Below are positions 10,445 to 21,383 of a DNA stretch of 64,000 bases, piece by piece. Within the stretch, counting starts at the first letter, position 1; the number at the start of each line of letters is the position of its first letter. Position numbers and translations under genes: made by a program. The notes under the pieces are model-generated. The model was not told where the DNA came from. It did no database searches and saw nothing but the letters and a program-made list of their open reading frames with translations. Source of the DNA: Riptortus pedestris. Taxonomy: Eukaryota; Arthropoda; Insecta; Hemiptera; Alydidae. Where the stretch lies: positions 105,196,001 to 105,260,000 of the forward strand of contig CM032231.1 of assembly GCA_019009955.1 (NCBI GenBank), read 5' to 3'.

Positions 10445-11455
10445 TTAGGAGATTTCCCTTAAGGCTATTGAGGTCGTACGCGATTTTCGAAAAATGTCTT
10501 CAAATGTCCATCGATCCTACCCAGAAGAGGAGTGGGAGTGGTGATTTAGAGGGGAAGATATTCGAAAATTAGATCCAATCTTATTGCAAATGAAATTTAC
10601 AATAAATATTGTTATATAAATTTATTCTCTATCTTGGATATTAACCGAGATATTGGCATTTTTCAGCCTTCAGCAAACCCCCCACATCTACTCATGTTAC
10701 ATAAACAATACTTTGTTATGTAATAAATCACATTATTCGAAGCTTAAATACCATAAATAGTTTCCAAGAGACCTTTATTATACGAAATAAATTCAAATAT
10801 GTTATGGTGACCCCCAACCTTCTTAAGTTCTTGGTCTACTAAAATTTGATTGATGGAGATATGCGTGGCGGATTTTTTGATACTGCGGAGGTGGTTTATT
10901 AATATTTTGATTTAATGATGAGCAGTCGTTGAGTATATGTAAAACGTTTGTGTTGTCTGTGTGCCTCAAGACCATTTTTCGTTGTCTTGAATTTTAAATC
11001 TGGTTTACTTGCCCTCTTAAATGTTTGTATTCATTGACGTATCGAGTAGGTTTAAGATTATTTTTTTTAATATATCGTTTCATACTGGATTTGTTATACA
11101 AGATAAATTCAAATATGTTATAGTGTCCCCCAACCTTCTTAAGTTCTTTGTCTACTAAAATTTGATTGATTGAGATAAAAATTATTCTTACCCACTACAA
11201 ATTACAGTACTAGATATAATAAATAGTTTTAAATAAAATTAGTATGTTATATTCTGATATATTTCAGTAATTATTTTTTTCCTGTGGGAAGTAGACACAC
11301 TTGTTTGTTTACGTATCAGGTGCTTCCCGTCTGGAGGTTTCTTATTGTCGTTTGTATTTATTCACTTAATACCAGTATGTAGATTTATATATTGTTAAAC
11401 ATCACGAGGGAAATCTGCTTAGTTTGCGTGACAGACTTTTATTATTCGTTGGCGA
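10445..11455 (+). repeat. HLE1 copy with rearranged interior
   Basis: B end TTTTAGGAGATTTCCC at 10443, then AGGTCGTACGCGATTTTCG and ATCCTACCCAGAAG. It runs to the A end CACGAGGGAAATCTGCTTAG and ACAGACTTTT at 11455; the A hairpin is lost. Between the two parts, 10866-11090 is not HLE1 body. It reads GCGTGGCGGATTTTTT, i.e. an A-end tail, followed by sequence nearly identical to the flank of the HLE1 copy at 13338-13510. Around it, an ~80-bp body segment is present twice (10783-10862 and 11098-11177). There is no (TA)n. Confidence 0.8.
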
Positions 11456-11502
11456 ATCTCCCATAAAGAGAAGCCTCGAATTACTTTATTCACTACTAAT
11501 AT

Positions 11503-11736
11503 CTTAAACGGGGCTCAGGTTAGCCATGTGAGTTAAAGCGTTGACCTTTATCTCACATGGAAAACCTAGAGTGGCGAGTTCGATTCTCGCCTGAGAAAGG
11601 AAATTATTTAATGACGAAATTCGTTAAATATCATCCTAAACCTCACCCTGGCTAGAAAAGGGTGGTAACCTGTAGATAACCCGTCCCAATTAGCCTGCGT
11701 TGCAAAAAGTGGACGTTATAAAATAATCACTTAAAC
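11503..11736 (+). repeat. SINE copy, full length with TSD
   Basis: The cleanest copy, body 11510-11729. The head is GGGGCTCAGGTTAGCCATG, with a box A-like start; box B is GCGAGTTCGATTCTCGCC. The body contains GGAAATTATTTAATGACG paired with the downstream TTAAATATCATCC, and CACCCTGGCTAGAAAAGGGTG as a hairpin. The tail is GTGGACGTTATAAAATAATCA. CTTAAAC flanks both sides (11503-11509 and 11730-11736), a 7-bp target duplication as left by LINE-driven retroposition. Confidence 0.88.
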
Positions 11737-12273
11737 ATCGACTACCCAAATGTCAACAAATGTGCGAGTAACCAACCATGGCACTGAATGCAAATCACGA
11801 AGCTATTTAACCACACCTCCGCAGTACTTAACGTACTTAATGTTAATCCAATGTCAAATAAAAATAAGGGTAATAAGCCATCACCAGTCCCTTAGAACAC
11901 TTGTGGCTAGAACAAAATTTTTCTGAAGTCAATGCCAGAGATGGCGTCTCTAAGAATTGTACGTTATTCTGACTTAAGACTACGGATCTATTGTCACGCA
12001 TACTGTTTAACCTAGCCCAGGAAGTGGAAACTCGAAAAATAATGATAACTCCTCGCCATACATTTACAGCCAATGGCGTATGTTGACGATGTATTTTAGC
12101 GTGATTTCTAGGGCTCAAATTAAGTTTAGTAACGATCAAGTTTATGAGGAACTCTAGATGGGAGAGATTGTTATTCCTGCCTAATTGGTGGAGTTCATAT
12201 TTCCGAGGTGTAGATCTTTCAAGTAATTGGGAAGGACTGTTACGGAATTAACAGTATGAAAGCATGTGTAATA
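11737..12273. other. No supported gene
   Basis: About 540 bp of unassigned sequence. A 98-codon minus-strand frame (11843-12139) has no recognisable domain. Confidence 0.35.
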
Positions 12274-12328
12274 AGCCCGTCACACAGGAGATGGGTAAAC
12301 TAAGCAGATTTCCCCGTCCTGGTGTGGA
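12274..12328 (-). repeat. HLE1 solo A end
   Basis: GCCCGTCACACAGGAGATGG, then GTAAACTAAGCAGATTTCCC. It is the A end only, with no body behind it. Confidence 0.65.
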
Positions 12329-12644
12329 CATCATTATGATATATTTTCTATTGGTTGAATTCTATCTTAACAAAATATGGCATTTCGGCTTAACTTGGCT
12401 TGTTACAAACATTCAATTAAAACTGCCTAAGTAAGAGTGGATATTTTCCGAAGACAGAATACATACATGTTTCTGTTAATATTGGAGGAAAATTACTAGA
12501 ACAACACTCGTAGTGCGTTACCTTTACAATAAGATGGGTTGAGGAATTGTCAACTAATTTTCTGCTTTCCCCGCAATATATTTTAAGAGGAATAGACATC
12601 AAACATTACTAATTTTTTTTATTGTAGTACCTACTACTACAGCG
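12329..12644. other. No supported gene
   Basis: Nothing recognised. Confidence 0.4.
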
Positions 12645-13337
12645 TCAAGATCAAGTTCCTGAACGGCTGAAATCAGACCACAGGGAGAGGGGGGGGTGGT
12701 TTAGAGGGAGAGAATTTTGAAAATTCGAAATATCGCCGTTACTATACGTTGGATCAAAACAATGTATAGAATCAATCGTATATGAAATTAAATGTTATAT
12801 TAATATTTTATATACATTTATTCTCTATCTTGAATATTAACCGAGATATTTGCATTTTTCACTTTTCAACTTTCAGCAAACCCCCACTTCTACTCGTGTG
12901 TCAAAAACAATATTGTTATGTAATAAACCACATCATTCGAAACTTTAATACTAAATATTGTTTTCAAGAGCCATTTATTATACGAGATACATGCAAAATG
13001 CTCTGGTAACCCCCCCCCCTTCTTCTTGGTCTACTTGAACTTGATTGTTTGAGATAAAAATTATTCTGATTCATTATAAATGATATTATTAGATATAGTA
13101 AATAGTTTACGATCAAATTAATAGATATATTATAGTAATTGTTTTTCTTTCCGGTAAGAAGTTGGCAGAACTGTTTGTTTACATTTCAGATGCTTCCCGT
13201 CGGAATTTTTTTGTTATCGTTTGTATTTATTCACTTAATATTCATGGTAGTGTTGTGTTAGCAGTATGTAGATTAATGTTAAACTTCACGAGAGAAATCT
13301 GCTTAGTTTACGCAGCCCCTGCGTGACGGATTTTTTG
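12645..13337 (+). repeat. HLE1 copy lacking B end and microsatellite
   Basis: It begins at AGATCAAGTTCCTGAACGG, passes AATATCGCCGTTACTATACG, TTATTCTCTATCTTGAAT, the CCCCCACTTCTACTCG block and GTATGTAGATTAATG, and ends with an intact A end: GGGAAATCTGCTTAG-like motif, hairpin ACGCAGCCCCTGCGT, GTGACGGATTTTTT. Confidence 0.85.
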
Positions 13338-13510
13338 ATACTGCGGAGGTGGTTTATTAATATTTTGATTTAATGTTGAGCAGTCGTTGAGTACATGTAA
13401 AACGTTTGTGTTGTCTATGTTGCCCTCTTATATGTTTGTATTCAATGACGTATCGAGTAGGTTTAAGATTATTTTTTTTAATATATTGTTTCATACTGGA
13501 TTTGTTGCGT
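13338..13510 (+). repeat. Duplicated flank segment (second copy at 10866-11090)
   Basis: The sequence from GATACTGCGGAGGTGG to TTTCATACTGGATTTG is nearly identical to the block inside the HLE1 copy 2.4 kb upstream. The upstream block carries extra sequence in the middle (about 50 bp around 10965-11015). This is either a local duplication or sequence transduced together with an element end. Confidence 0.7.
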
Positions 13511-13758
13511 TGTGTGATTTCGAAACTTCATTTGTAGAAATAAGCTGTATGGTTATTAAGGGCCAAGTGGCGGAAGCGTTATATCGGATAAAGAAGCATG
13601 TAGAATTGAGGCTATTTTATAATATGGATTTTCCAGTGGTGCCTCCATATCAAAAGGACGTGTGTAAAACAACTGGAGGGAAAGTGTGGAGAACAGTAGA
13701 CCATGACCCGTCATTTAACACGCTCTTGGCAAGGAAATGGATGTGGCTGGAAAACTAA
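13511..13758 (+). CDS. Unrecognised open frame, uncertain coding
   Basis: The frame is open from 13387, but its first ~40 codons read through the duplicated repeat flank, so only about codons 42-123 could be a real protein segment. That part ends at a TAA at 13756-13758 and is more GC-balanced than its surroundings. It contains Lys/Arg-rich stretches and a Trp-rich C-terminus (KWMWLEN). I recognise no family. There is no start codon with good context and no splice signals I would trust. It could be a retroelement relic or a piece of a host exon. Confidence 0.25.
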
Positions 13759-13778
13759 ACTATGTGAGATTGCCCCCT

Positions 13779-13823
13779 TCCTAGTGTGTGGGGGCGGTTT
13801 TACATCACACTAGGATAATCCTA
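13779..13823. other. Hairpin just after the open frame
   Basis: CCTAGTGTG at 13780-13788 pairs perfectly with CACACTAGG at 13806-13814 (9-bp stem, 17-nt loop). It overlaps a second small inverted repeat, TAGGATAATCCTA. It lies about 20 nt past the stop codon at 13758, where a 3' end structure could sit. Confidence 0.5.
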
Positions 13824-14195
13824 CGAGTGGAAAAACACATCCGCGAGGGCTTAGCATCATCTTCTTCAAGCATCATCATCACCACTTAGGCCCTGGATCG
13901 CTTCCGTCTCGCACTTAATGAGGACGGCAGAGATACCCCGTGTCCGCACTTAGGAGGGAAATAAGGGTGCGTTTCACCGATGAGCACTTAGAAAGCATCG
14001 CAAATTAATCAGGCTGTCGCTATACTTACTAAAGGAAACTATGAGGGTGTAATGTTCCGCTAAGAACGTTGGTACTTCGTTGAAAGAAACTTAATTACGA
14101 CTTCCACCCTTGTCCTTAACGGGTTAATACATAAGTAAACCCGAAAATACATAACATATTAATTAAGTCCAATGGAAGCTCAATTCAAAACAGAA
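13824..14195. other. Mixed-composition, unassigned
   Basis: GC is higher than in the surroundings up to about 14000. Small repeats of CACTTAGG/CACTTAATGAGG are seen. No feature can be named. Confidence 0.3.
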
Positions 14196-14392
14196 ATGTC
14201 CGCCAAGCCTCGTAAACTATAACGATTTTCCATTCCGACTCATAGCAACGGAGATATTTTGAATTTTCAATTTCTCTCCTCCTCCGGTCCGATTTCAGCC
14301 GTTAACCAACTTGATCTTCAGTTTAGTTTCATGAAAGGTTTACATAAGGAGTTTGGTAACAATAATACAAAATTGCGACCACTACAGGAGTA

Positions 14393-14398
<6 letters not shown>

Positions 14399-14440
<42 letters not shown>
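14399..14440. repeat. (TA)21 microsatellite
   Basis: A pure TA tract at the junction of HLE1 and the Helitron-like element. Confidence 0.95.
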
Positions 14441-14443
<3 letters not shown>

Positions 14444-15025
14444 CTACTGTGCGTGTCACTGAACACCTCCTAAACGACTGGACCGACTTGAATGAATTAT
14501 TTGTATGCGTTTGAGTGACACCTTGGATGGTTTAGATTCACAAATCAGCCCCGCAGATGGAGCAGCAGGAGTGGGGGTTATAAGGGAAGCCTAAAATTAA
14601 AAATATAGATATTTCGTTTCTGTTGGCTTTTCGGCAAATACGCACAGCATACAAGTTTCTTGTATTGTTATTTTGAGTAACTTTTGTTATATTCACTTTT
14701 GTCGTGTAAGAAAGTATAAACGAGATATACACTAAAAAATTAAAGTGGGAGTCAACAATTTTATTGGGCACTAATGATTGAATCGAACTGAACAAAACTA
14801 TATGTAACTTACCATTAATTCTTCCATGATTATAAGCTATATTACATTTTTTAGGTTCCAACGGGACTGGCCTGAATAAAAAATTCGCGATATTTCATTT
14901 TCTATTTGTTTTTAGCCAAACATGCACATAACAAAAGTTGTTTTTTGTGTTATTAAAAATAGCTTTTGTTTTAAACATAATGTTATTAAATTTAATATCC
15001 TGCAGGACCACGCCTGATTTTTATG
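14399..15025 (+). mobile_element. Helitron-like non-autonomous element (HEL-a)
   Basis: After (TA)n the element starts TTCTACTGTGCGTG, then CACTGAACACCTCCTAAACG and GACTGGACCGACTTGAATG. It continues with GGAGTGGGGGTTATAAGGG and a ~270-bp AT-rich body with TAACTTTTGTTATATTCACT, and ends near ATCCTGCAGGACCACGCCTG. Copies of the same order occur at 21.4 and 61.6 kb. The TC start, a CTAG-type end in the 61.6-kb copy and a small hairpin before it fit the canonical Helitron layout. No Rep/helicase coding is present. An 80-100-codon minus-strand frame is a by-product of the body. Confidence 0.6.
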
Positions 15026-15112
15026 CAGGATCGATAGAAATTATTATTTGAATATCGCGTCATGAGTACAACCTCAAAACGTTATTTCTCTCAAGGGAAA
15101 TCCGCTAAAATT

Positions 15113-15239
15113 AGATGTATATTGGTAATAAAACCTCCAGCCAAATTCGAAACTGTAACGAAAAATTTAAATAAAAGTCATTATTAATTTTCTTCTTTGA
15201 CGTGAATTATACTAGCACCAACAATACTTATTGTACATT
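15113..15239. other. No supported feature
   Basis: AT-rich spacer. Confidence 0.4.
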
Positions 15240-15375
15240 TTAGGTATTCGTTAAGCCTTAACACCTCTAGGCTCGACTTATCCTGTTAACAGACTTGACC
15301 TTTAGTTTAACAAGCGTCTAAAATCAAGTTTGGTAACAAGAAACAAATAAACTTTGACTTAGCTGTAAATGGACG
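15240..15375 (-). repeat. HLE1 fragment, old
   Basis: TGTTAACAGACTTGACCTTTA, then AAATCAAGTTTGGTAACAAG and AAACAAATAAACTTTG follow the minus-strand HLE1 order, but with heavy divergence. Confidence 0.45.
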
Positions 15376-16191
15376 TACCACGTTTGTTATTTCCTAGACA
15401 AGATAACTGGTAATCCTAAAAAAAATGCTAGAAAAATTGGTCCTGACCTAAATACCTGGTTTCTTTTTTACCAGGCAAATCTGCCTAATGTATTTCAAAT
15501 TGAGCTGATCTCCTACTAGAGATTAAGTAATTTCGAATTACTGTGGGGAATAAAACAAAGCCAGCCTGCTTGTATAAAATTGTGAACAGTTTAGTTGCTG
15601 CAAAAATTGTGAAGAAAACATTCGTCAGCGATTGACTTAGACTTTTTCTAGATTTTCATCGCAAGACAAGGCAATGAGTTGTCATTTTCTTCCTTCTGAT
15701 CTACCGCTTCCTCTTCGATTCTGAAGCTATCTAGGTTATTCGACAATGATGTACCTCGTTCTTTTACAGAAAGAAATGAAGAAACTTTCAAATGAAGTTA
15801 CACGAATAACGGGTTTTATTGGATCTATTATCCTTCTGATGCGTTTTGGTTGTTTTTAGAAAGGCTAAGAGATCTCCATTCCCTTTATTACCGGGACGTA
15901 CGGTTTTGACAAGCAAAAAAATAGACTCACAATTACTTTTAAAGTTTTCCCCAGGTTTCTGCATAGAGAGGACCACTAACAAAAAAGGAATAAGTAGTTT
16001 ACATAGAACTAAGGAACCCATCTAAATCCATCAGGGAGCCTTGCTTGCATTTACTGTATTCTGATTCACATAGGAATCACGAGAATCTAAATTATTAGTA
16101 TAATTACAAATTATAGGTATATTATAAATTTTATTAGTAATTCACCTCCAGTCTTCTTGATAGTGGCATAGAGGGAGGCGACTTTTTAATA
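15376..16191. other. No supported gene (~0.8 kb)
   Basis: Unassigned AT-rich sequence. A 77-codon minus-strand frame (15788-16021) shows no domain. Confidence 0.4.
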
Positions 16192-16390
16192 TCGCATTCA
16201 AAAGTTGGACTTAATTTCACCTGTAAAACCTAGAGTGGCGAGTTCCAACAATTATAGGAATTTATTTAGTGACGAACTCATTAAATAAAATCCTTTGCCT
16301 CACCCCAACTAGAAAAGAGTGGCGGTAACCTGTATATAACCTATCCCAATTAGCCGTAAAATTAGTGGACTTTATAAAATATTAATGATA
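16192..16390 (+). repeat. SINE copy, head truncated
   Basis: It starts inside the head (TAAAACCTAGAGTGGCGAG), where box B is broken after GAGTTCC. The body stem-loop AATTTATTTAGTGACGAAC is kept, the second stem is degraded (CACCCCAACTAGAAAAGAG), and the tail reads AGTGGACTTTATAAAAT. Confidence 0.7.
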
Positions 16391-16439
16391 AAAATAAAAA
16401 TGTATGTACCATCATTTATAGTAGAATATTTTTTTAAAA
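16391..16439. other. Spacer
   Basis: AT-rich sequence between SINE and HLE1. Confidence 0.3.
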
Positions 16440-16715
16440 TAAAATTAGTCCTATACGTATTTTCTACCAGACGTATAATAATGTAGATATTTTAAATTTT
16501 CGAAATCCTCATCCCACTGGTCTGATTTCAGTCATTAATGGACATTATCTTTAGCTTTACGTAAATTGTTTAAAATCGAGTTTGGTAACTATCAACAACA
16601 ATTCTGACGTCTTGTTGGTTAAGAGACATATATAGTTCTAAACGGACTTAATGTTCTGGATAGAATGGATGGATATTTGAAGACATTTTTGGTAATTCAC
16701 GCTAATGTATGCTTA
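16440..16715 (-). repeat. HLE1 fragment, diverged
   Basis: On the minus strand it carries the region from the ATATCTACATTATTATACG block to GGACATTTGAAG. The (TA)n is reduced to ACATATATAG. Confidence 0.6.
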
Positions 16716-17039
16716 GCAACTACTTAAATAATCAATAATCAGTTAGTACAAACTAAAAAAAAAAAGATTAAATAATCATAAACTAAATTTCATACTAGAG
16801 TGTGTCTATTACCAGATTTATTAATAGTTCCGTAAAAGTCTGAGTTAAATTTTTCTTCATCATCATTTAAAAATGTATTCAAAAAATAAAATCTGGTTGT
16901 TAATTTTCAAAAATTCATTTCATATTATTGAACGATTCTTCTAATATGCCTTACTCTTAACAGTCTTTGAAGGACCTGGGCGTTATCCACTATTTTTTAG
17001 CAGATTTCCCTTAAGCAACAACCAGGGGGGGCGGGGGTC
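16716..17039. other. AT-rich with a solo HLE1 B end
   Basis: Near 16992-17015, TTTTAGCAGATTTCCCTTAA marks an HLE1 B end. It breaks off immediately into a G-rich run. Nothing else is seen. Confidence 0.4.
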
Positions 17040-17860
17040 GCCCGGCGGGTTTTTTCCAGGTTACACTGCTATAATAAGGCACTGATGATGGAGTGCTGAT
17101 TCCGAAAGTGCACTTTGCATAAAATTAAAAACAATAGTAGAGGACAAGGTTTTTTTTTTTATCGATCCTGATCAATTGGTTCCTCTGCCATACAGCATAT
17201 TTCAGAGATAGACCTCGACAAATATTGAATAGTATTCAAACAACCTAGAAATAATATCATTATGGCATAGAATGCTCTTTGGTCAAAAATCATGCAATAT
17301 GTACCTGCGTTGCCTAGATACTTAATCAGCCGCTATCAATTGCAATGCTATGAGAGCTGGATAGAAGAGAAGTTTTCCCATTCGTGTTAGTTGGCCAGTT
17401 AGCATCTTATGCTCGAGAAGGATGTCGGAACTCTCTCTCTCTCTCTCACTGATCCCTAATCAATGTTTGCCTTGTGAGGGATTTCTTTGAGAGCCGCCAC
17501 TCTATCAAGCCAGTCACGCCTCGAGTTCTTGTTTCCAGATAACTAAGTTTCAATAGGCCACTACGCAGAGAAATCAGCTGATACGCTCCCTGCACCGGCT
17601 ACGTACTAGATAAATTGCCCCTCGGGAACTGCCTCCAGGAAGTGAAATCTCATTGTACAATTTTCTGCGAATATAAGGGAGAAACTAAATCCTCATCGGG
17701 CTTTGCTTGGCGGAGCTTGAAATTGGAAAGGCTCGAACCGTTAGAGTGTAGGCATAAATAGTAAATTTCTTTCTCTCGGGGACCTGCGTCTCTTTCCATA
17801 ATTGCTCTACGCTGACAGGCTAATCTGAAGGTTCAATGGCTTCAGGTGACGGAGATAAGA
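17040..17860. promoter_or_regulatory. Unique-looking, GC-balanced block; possible regulatory DNA
   Basis: About 800 bp with balanced base composition, no HLE1 or SINE similarity and no long open frame, in the middle of an AT-rich repeat field. It contains a short (CT)n at 17431-17447 and non-repetitive segments such as CGCTCCCTGCACCGGC and GGCATAAATAGTAAATT. Unique, GC-balanced, non-coding blocks of this kind are often constrained regulatory DNA, but nothing in the sequence proves it. Confidence 0.25.
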
Positions 17861-18001
17861 AAGTTATAAAAATATCAGCTGTGAAAATCAAATATCACAT
17901 CAATGGAACTATACAGATCGTACTTACTTTATCTAGAACTGGTGATGATCTCTTAACGAGCATAATTAAAAACTGAAAACTTGTTCAAATCCTCGAATGA
18001 A
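17861..18001. other. No supported feature
   Basis: Spacer before HLE1. Confidence 0.3.
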
Positions 18002-18848
18002 GTCCGTCGCGCAGGGGCTGAGTAAACGAAAAAGTTTTCCCACGCGAAGGTTTGAAATAGACAAATCTACATACTGGAAACACCACCTTGAATGTAAAGT
18101 GAATAAAGCCTCTGGATTCTAAACAATCAGGTCAGCCAACCTCGCAGAACTGAATAAATAGATAGAAATATTCTTCACCAATAAGAAAAACAATTCATGA
18201 AATATATATGAATATAACATATTAATTTTTATGTTTTTATTTACTATATCAAGTACTGTGAATGTATAATGAATCAGAATAATTTGTATCACAATCATTC
18301 AAATCACAGACTAAAAGTTCAATGAAAACAATATTAGGTTTTAACCTTATAATGAGTGGTTCATGATATAACGGCTTATTATTAATATGACATGAGTAGG
18401 AGTGGAGGTTTTCTAAAGGCTGAAAACTATAAAATCCAAATATCTCAATTAATATTCATGGTCCAAAAAGTATATTTATAGATTTACTGAATTTACAATA
18501 AGATTATTTCTATAAAATATTTCCGTCTGACGTTAATAACAGATATATTTCAAGTTTCCGTAATCCCCCTGGTCCGATTTCAGCCATTAACGAACTTGAT
18601 CTTTATTTTTACATGAAAAGATTAAACATCAAGTTTGGTAACGATCAAACAAAATTCCTACCCCTAGAGCGTTAACAGACAAATATACATATATGCCTAT
18701 ATATACATATATGCCTATATATATATAAAGTTTGGAACGGGCCTTATTTTCGTCATCTCGTAGGTAGAATAGACATTTGACGAAAGTTTTTGAAAATCGC
18801 GTCATGAGTACGACTTCATTAGATGATTTCTCAAGGGAAATCTGCTAA
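18002..18848 (-). mobile_element. HLE1 copy, full length (~847 bp)
   Basis: One of the most complete copies. A end: TCCGTCGCGCAGGGGCTGAG, then TTTTCCCACGCGAAGG. The body has CTACATACTGG, AGGTCAGCCAACCTCGCAG, GAGTAGGAGTGGAGG, GGTCCGATTTCAGCC and CTCTAGGGGTAGG-type landmarks. Its microsatellite is an interrupted CATATATGCCTATATATA repeat rather than pure TA. B end: AAGGGAAATCTGCTAA. Neither flank shows an obvious target duplication, and AA follows the end. Confidence 0.85.
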
Positions 18849-20493
18849 AACCTAAATTCAGAAATCTTGGCCGTTTTCAACAGATACAACTGCTGCACTG
18901 TGGCAGCCAACCTATCTACTGCTCCTCAAATGGAGTGATGATGCTTTGCTAAGGAGACGAAAGTCGCTTATCGTAGCAAATATTTTATGGCGGAATTTGG
19001 GCAATTCTTTCATCCTTCCATTATGAATTCTACGACACTGCCAGCCTATCAATATTGAAGCCTTACACAGCTACTCATGAGACCCATGGAACCATGGAAG
19101 ATTTCAGAATTAAGTTTTTAGTTTTAACTTATGTTTTTAATCAATTATACATAAGAAATCAAAATTGAAATTTGGTTACAATAAATAACATCCTTGGCCC
19201 CATCATAGATATCAAAAGCCGCCAATAGATAATCCGTCATGATTAGGTGTTAAGGAGTAAAAATTTAACCAAATAACAGGAATGGATACTCTCATATCAC
19301 ATGCTTGTAGGTGTTTGCATGTGACCATATATTTATCATAATATAATATATACATAATTGATAAATTATAAAAAACATTATTCCTTCATTTGTAGTATGG
19401 CACCAATGTTATTTCCTCTTAAAGAAATTATTTCAAAACTGTATGCAACTTGTAGATAACAGGGTCTATCTACTTTTTTTTTTCCTTCTCTCCTCATAGT
19501 AACCCTATGAGGAGTTATTTATTTGAATACATGTTCCATTGCCACATGGCGTGTTACATGTATGATTATGTTTAAATACATTTTTATTTTACAATATATA
19601 CATTATTTAACTATCTACTTAAATATTATATAAAAGAAATAATAATATTAAAATAAGTAAGATAATTACAAATAAAATTCATAAATGAAATGAAAAAAGT
19701 AAATTAATAAAATAAGAACAAAAACATATCAATTAAAATTAAACTCAAGCAATGTTTATTTTGTGAGTCTATGTAAGGTAAATATATTGAATTATGATTC
19801 ACATTCCTCACAATCAATTTTACATTCTAATGTATTTTTGCTACATCCATATCTATAATTTTGATAAACTTTATAAGTTCTTTATTATTTTTATTAAATA
19901 TAATATATGGTGGTTTTGGCCTCAGATTATGTTTCTGCTTCTCTTATCCTTGTTTTCAGCTTTATTGTGGGAACGTTTCATAAACCTTTAATTTGGTTTT
20001 TTTAATATATAGGAGTAAAAAAAAAATATTTTTTGCCTATCTGATTAAATAAGCCTCAATAATCCGATATGTCAAATTTTTCTTGGAATTTGGATTCCTT
20101 TTAAAATCGAAATACCAGCAGAGTAGATCAAAATAAACAAAGAGTTGAAGTTTAAATCTATGAAGAATTTCATCTCAGTTTATCAGAGGGAAGGCCGAGG
20201 TAGCCAGACCTGGCTCTAGGCTGTGCTAGAATCGAGTTGCTATGTGGATTGCTATAGCACGTATATTAGGAGAGGATAGCATGTATACGCCATAAAAAGC
20301 ATACATGAATATGCTTCACCCCTCCCCCCAACCATAAAATTATTTCAAGAAAACCAGTTGATTTTCAGGAGTAAAACTCTTTAACGTACTGTCCGAATGT
20401 GTTAAATCTGTTAAAACGTATTGTTTCGTTAAAAAATAAATTAATTAAAACACTTCATTTGAAGGATGCATTTAACTCCAGGATGTATTTAGA
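18849..20493. other. No supported gene (~1.6 kb)
   Basis: Mostly AT-rich. Around 18995-19018 the motif CAATTCTTTCATCC matches the arm of the long hairpin at 36.9-37.0 kb, so a related repeat fragment may lie at about 18890-19090. No gene is seen. Confidence 0.4.
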
Positions 20494-20552
20494 TAAACTT
20501 CACGTGGGAAATCTGCTTAGTTTACGCAGCCCCTGCGTGACGGACTTTTTTT
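20494..20552 (+). repeat. HLE1 solo A end, intact
   Basis: AACTTCACGTGGGAAATCTG, CTTAGTTT, hairpin ACGCAGCCCCTGCGT, GACGGACTTTTTTT. It is a consensus-quality A end without its own body to the left, and abuts the next element directly. Confidence 0.85.
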
Positions 20553-20556
20553 ATTT

Positions 20557-21383
20557 CAGGCCTCCCTTATAACCCCCACTCCCGTTCGAACCTAAAAATT
20601 TTAATATAGCTTATAATCATGGAAGAATTAATGCTAATTGACATACCGAGTTATGTTAAGTTCGGTTCAATCGTTAGTGCCCAATAAAATTGTTTGCTCC
20701 CGCTAAAGTTTTAGTGTATATCTCGTTTATACTTTGTTATATGACAAAAGTGAATATAACAAAAGTTACTCTAAATAACACAATAAACAACTTTTGTTAT
20801 ATGCACATTTTCCGAAAAACCAAAATCAAACGAAATATTGCTATTTTTAATTTCAGGCCTCCCTTACAACCCCCACTCCTGCTTGTCCCTAGAAATGTTG
20901 GTATGGCTTATTATAATGAAGGCGTTAGTGCTAACACACGCACCGAGTTTTATTTAGTTCGGTTTAGTCTTTTGTGCCAAATAAAATTATTGACTCCCGC
21001 TATAGTTTTTAGCGTATAACGCATTTAAAGTTCGGAATAAGGTGAAAGTATATATAAAGGAAGTTACTCTAAATAATAAAATAAATAACTTTTGTTATGT
21101 GGGTATTTGCCGAAAAACCAATAGGAAAGGAAGTATCACTATTTTTAATTTCAGGCTTCTCTTATAACCCCCCCTCCTGTTCGTCTCAAAGAAGACTAAC
21201 CTAGCCTAAAGTCTAAGTTGGGTTAATAGTAATATACATACCAAGTTTCAAAAAATTCGGTTCAGTCGTTTATGCGAGAAAAGGGAACGAACAAACAAAC
21301 AAACAAATAAACAGACACGAAAGAAACAAAATGCAGTTATCGTGAAATTTCGCGAAAAAAATCAATGTACAAACAGAGGTTAC

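Larger units (their letters stand above)
14196..15112 (-). repeat. HLE1 copy split by a Helitron-like insertion
   Basis: The left part (14196-14398) has a degenerate A end (GTCCGCCAAGCCTCGTAAAC), ACGGAGATATTTTGAATTT, TCCGATTTCAGCCGTTAA and GTTTGGTAACAATAAT, and reaches the (TA)n. The right part (about 15026-15112) resumes with AGGATCGATAGAAATT, ATCGCGTCATGAGTAC and ends AAGGGAAATCCGCTAA. The element listed next sits between them, exactly at the (TA)n. Confidence 0.75.

Noticed and set aside
11510..11580. tRNA gene
   Set aside because: Box A- and B-like words are present, but the cloverleaf stems do not close and the segment continues into a SINE body. The other copies show the same.
20690..21019. 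Conserved-looking frame shared among 14.5-14.9, 20.7-21.0 and 61.9-62.1 kb (words such as LVYISFILC and TKVNITKVTLNN)
   Set aside because: The similarity is explained by the shared HEL-a DNA body. The frames are differently broken, lie on the strand opposite to the element's orientation, and have no domain.
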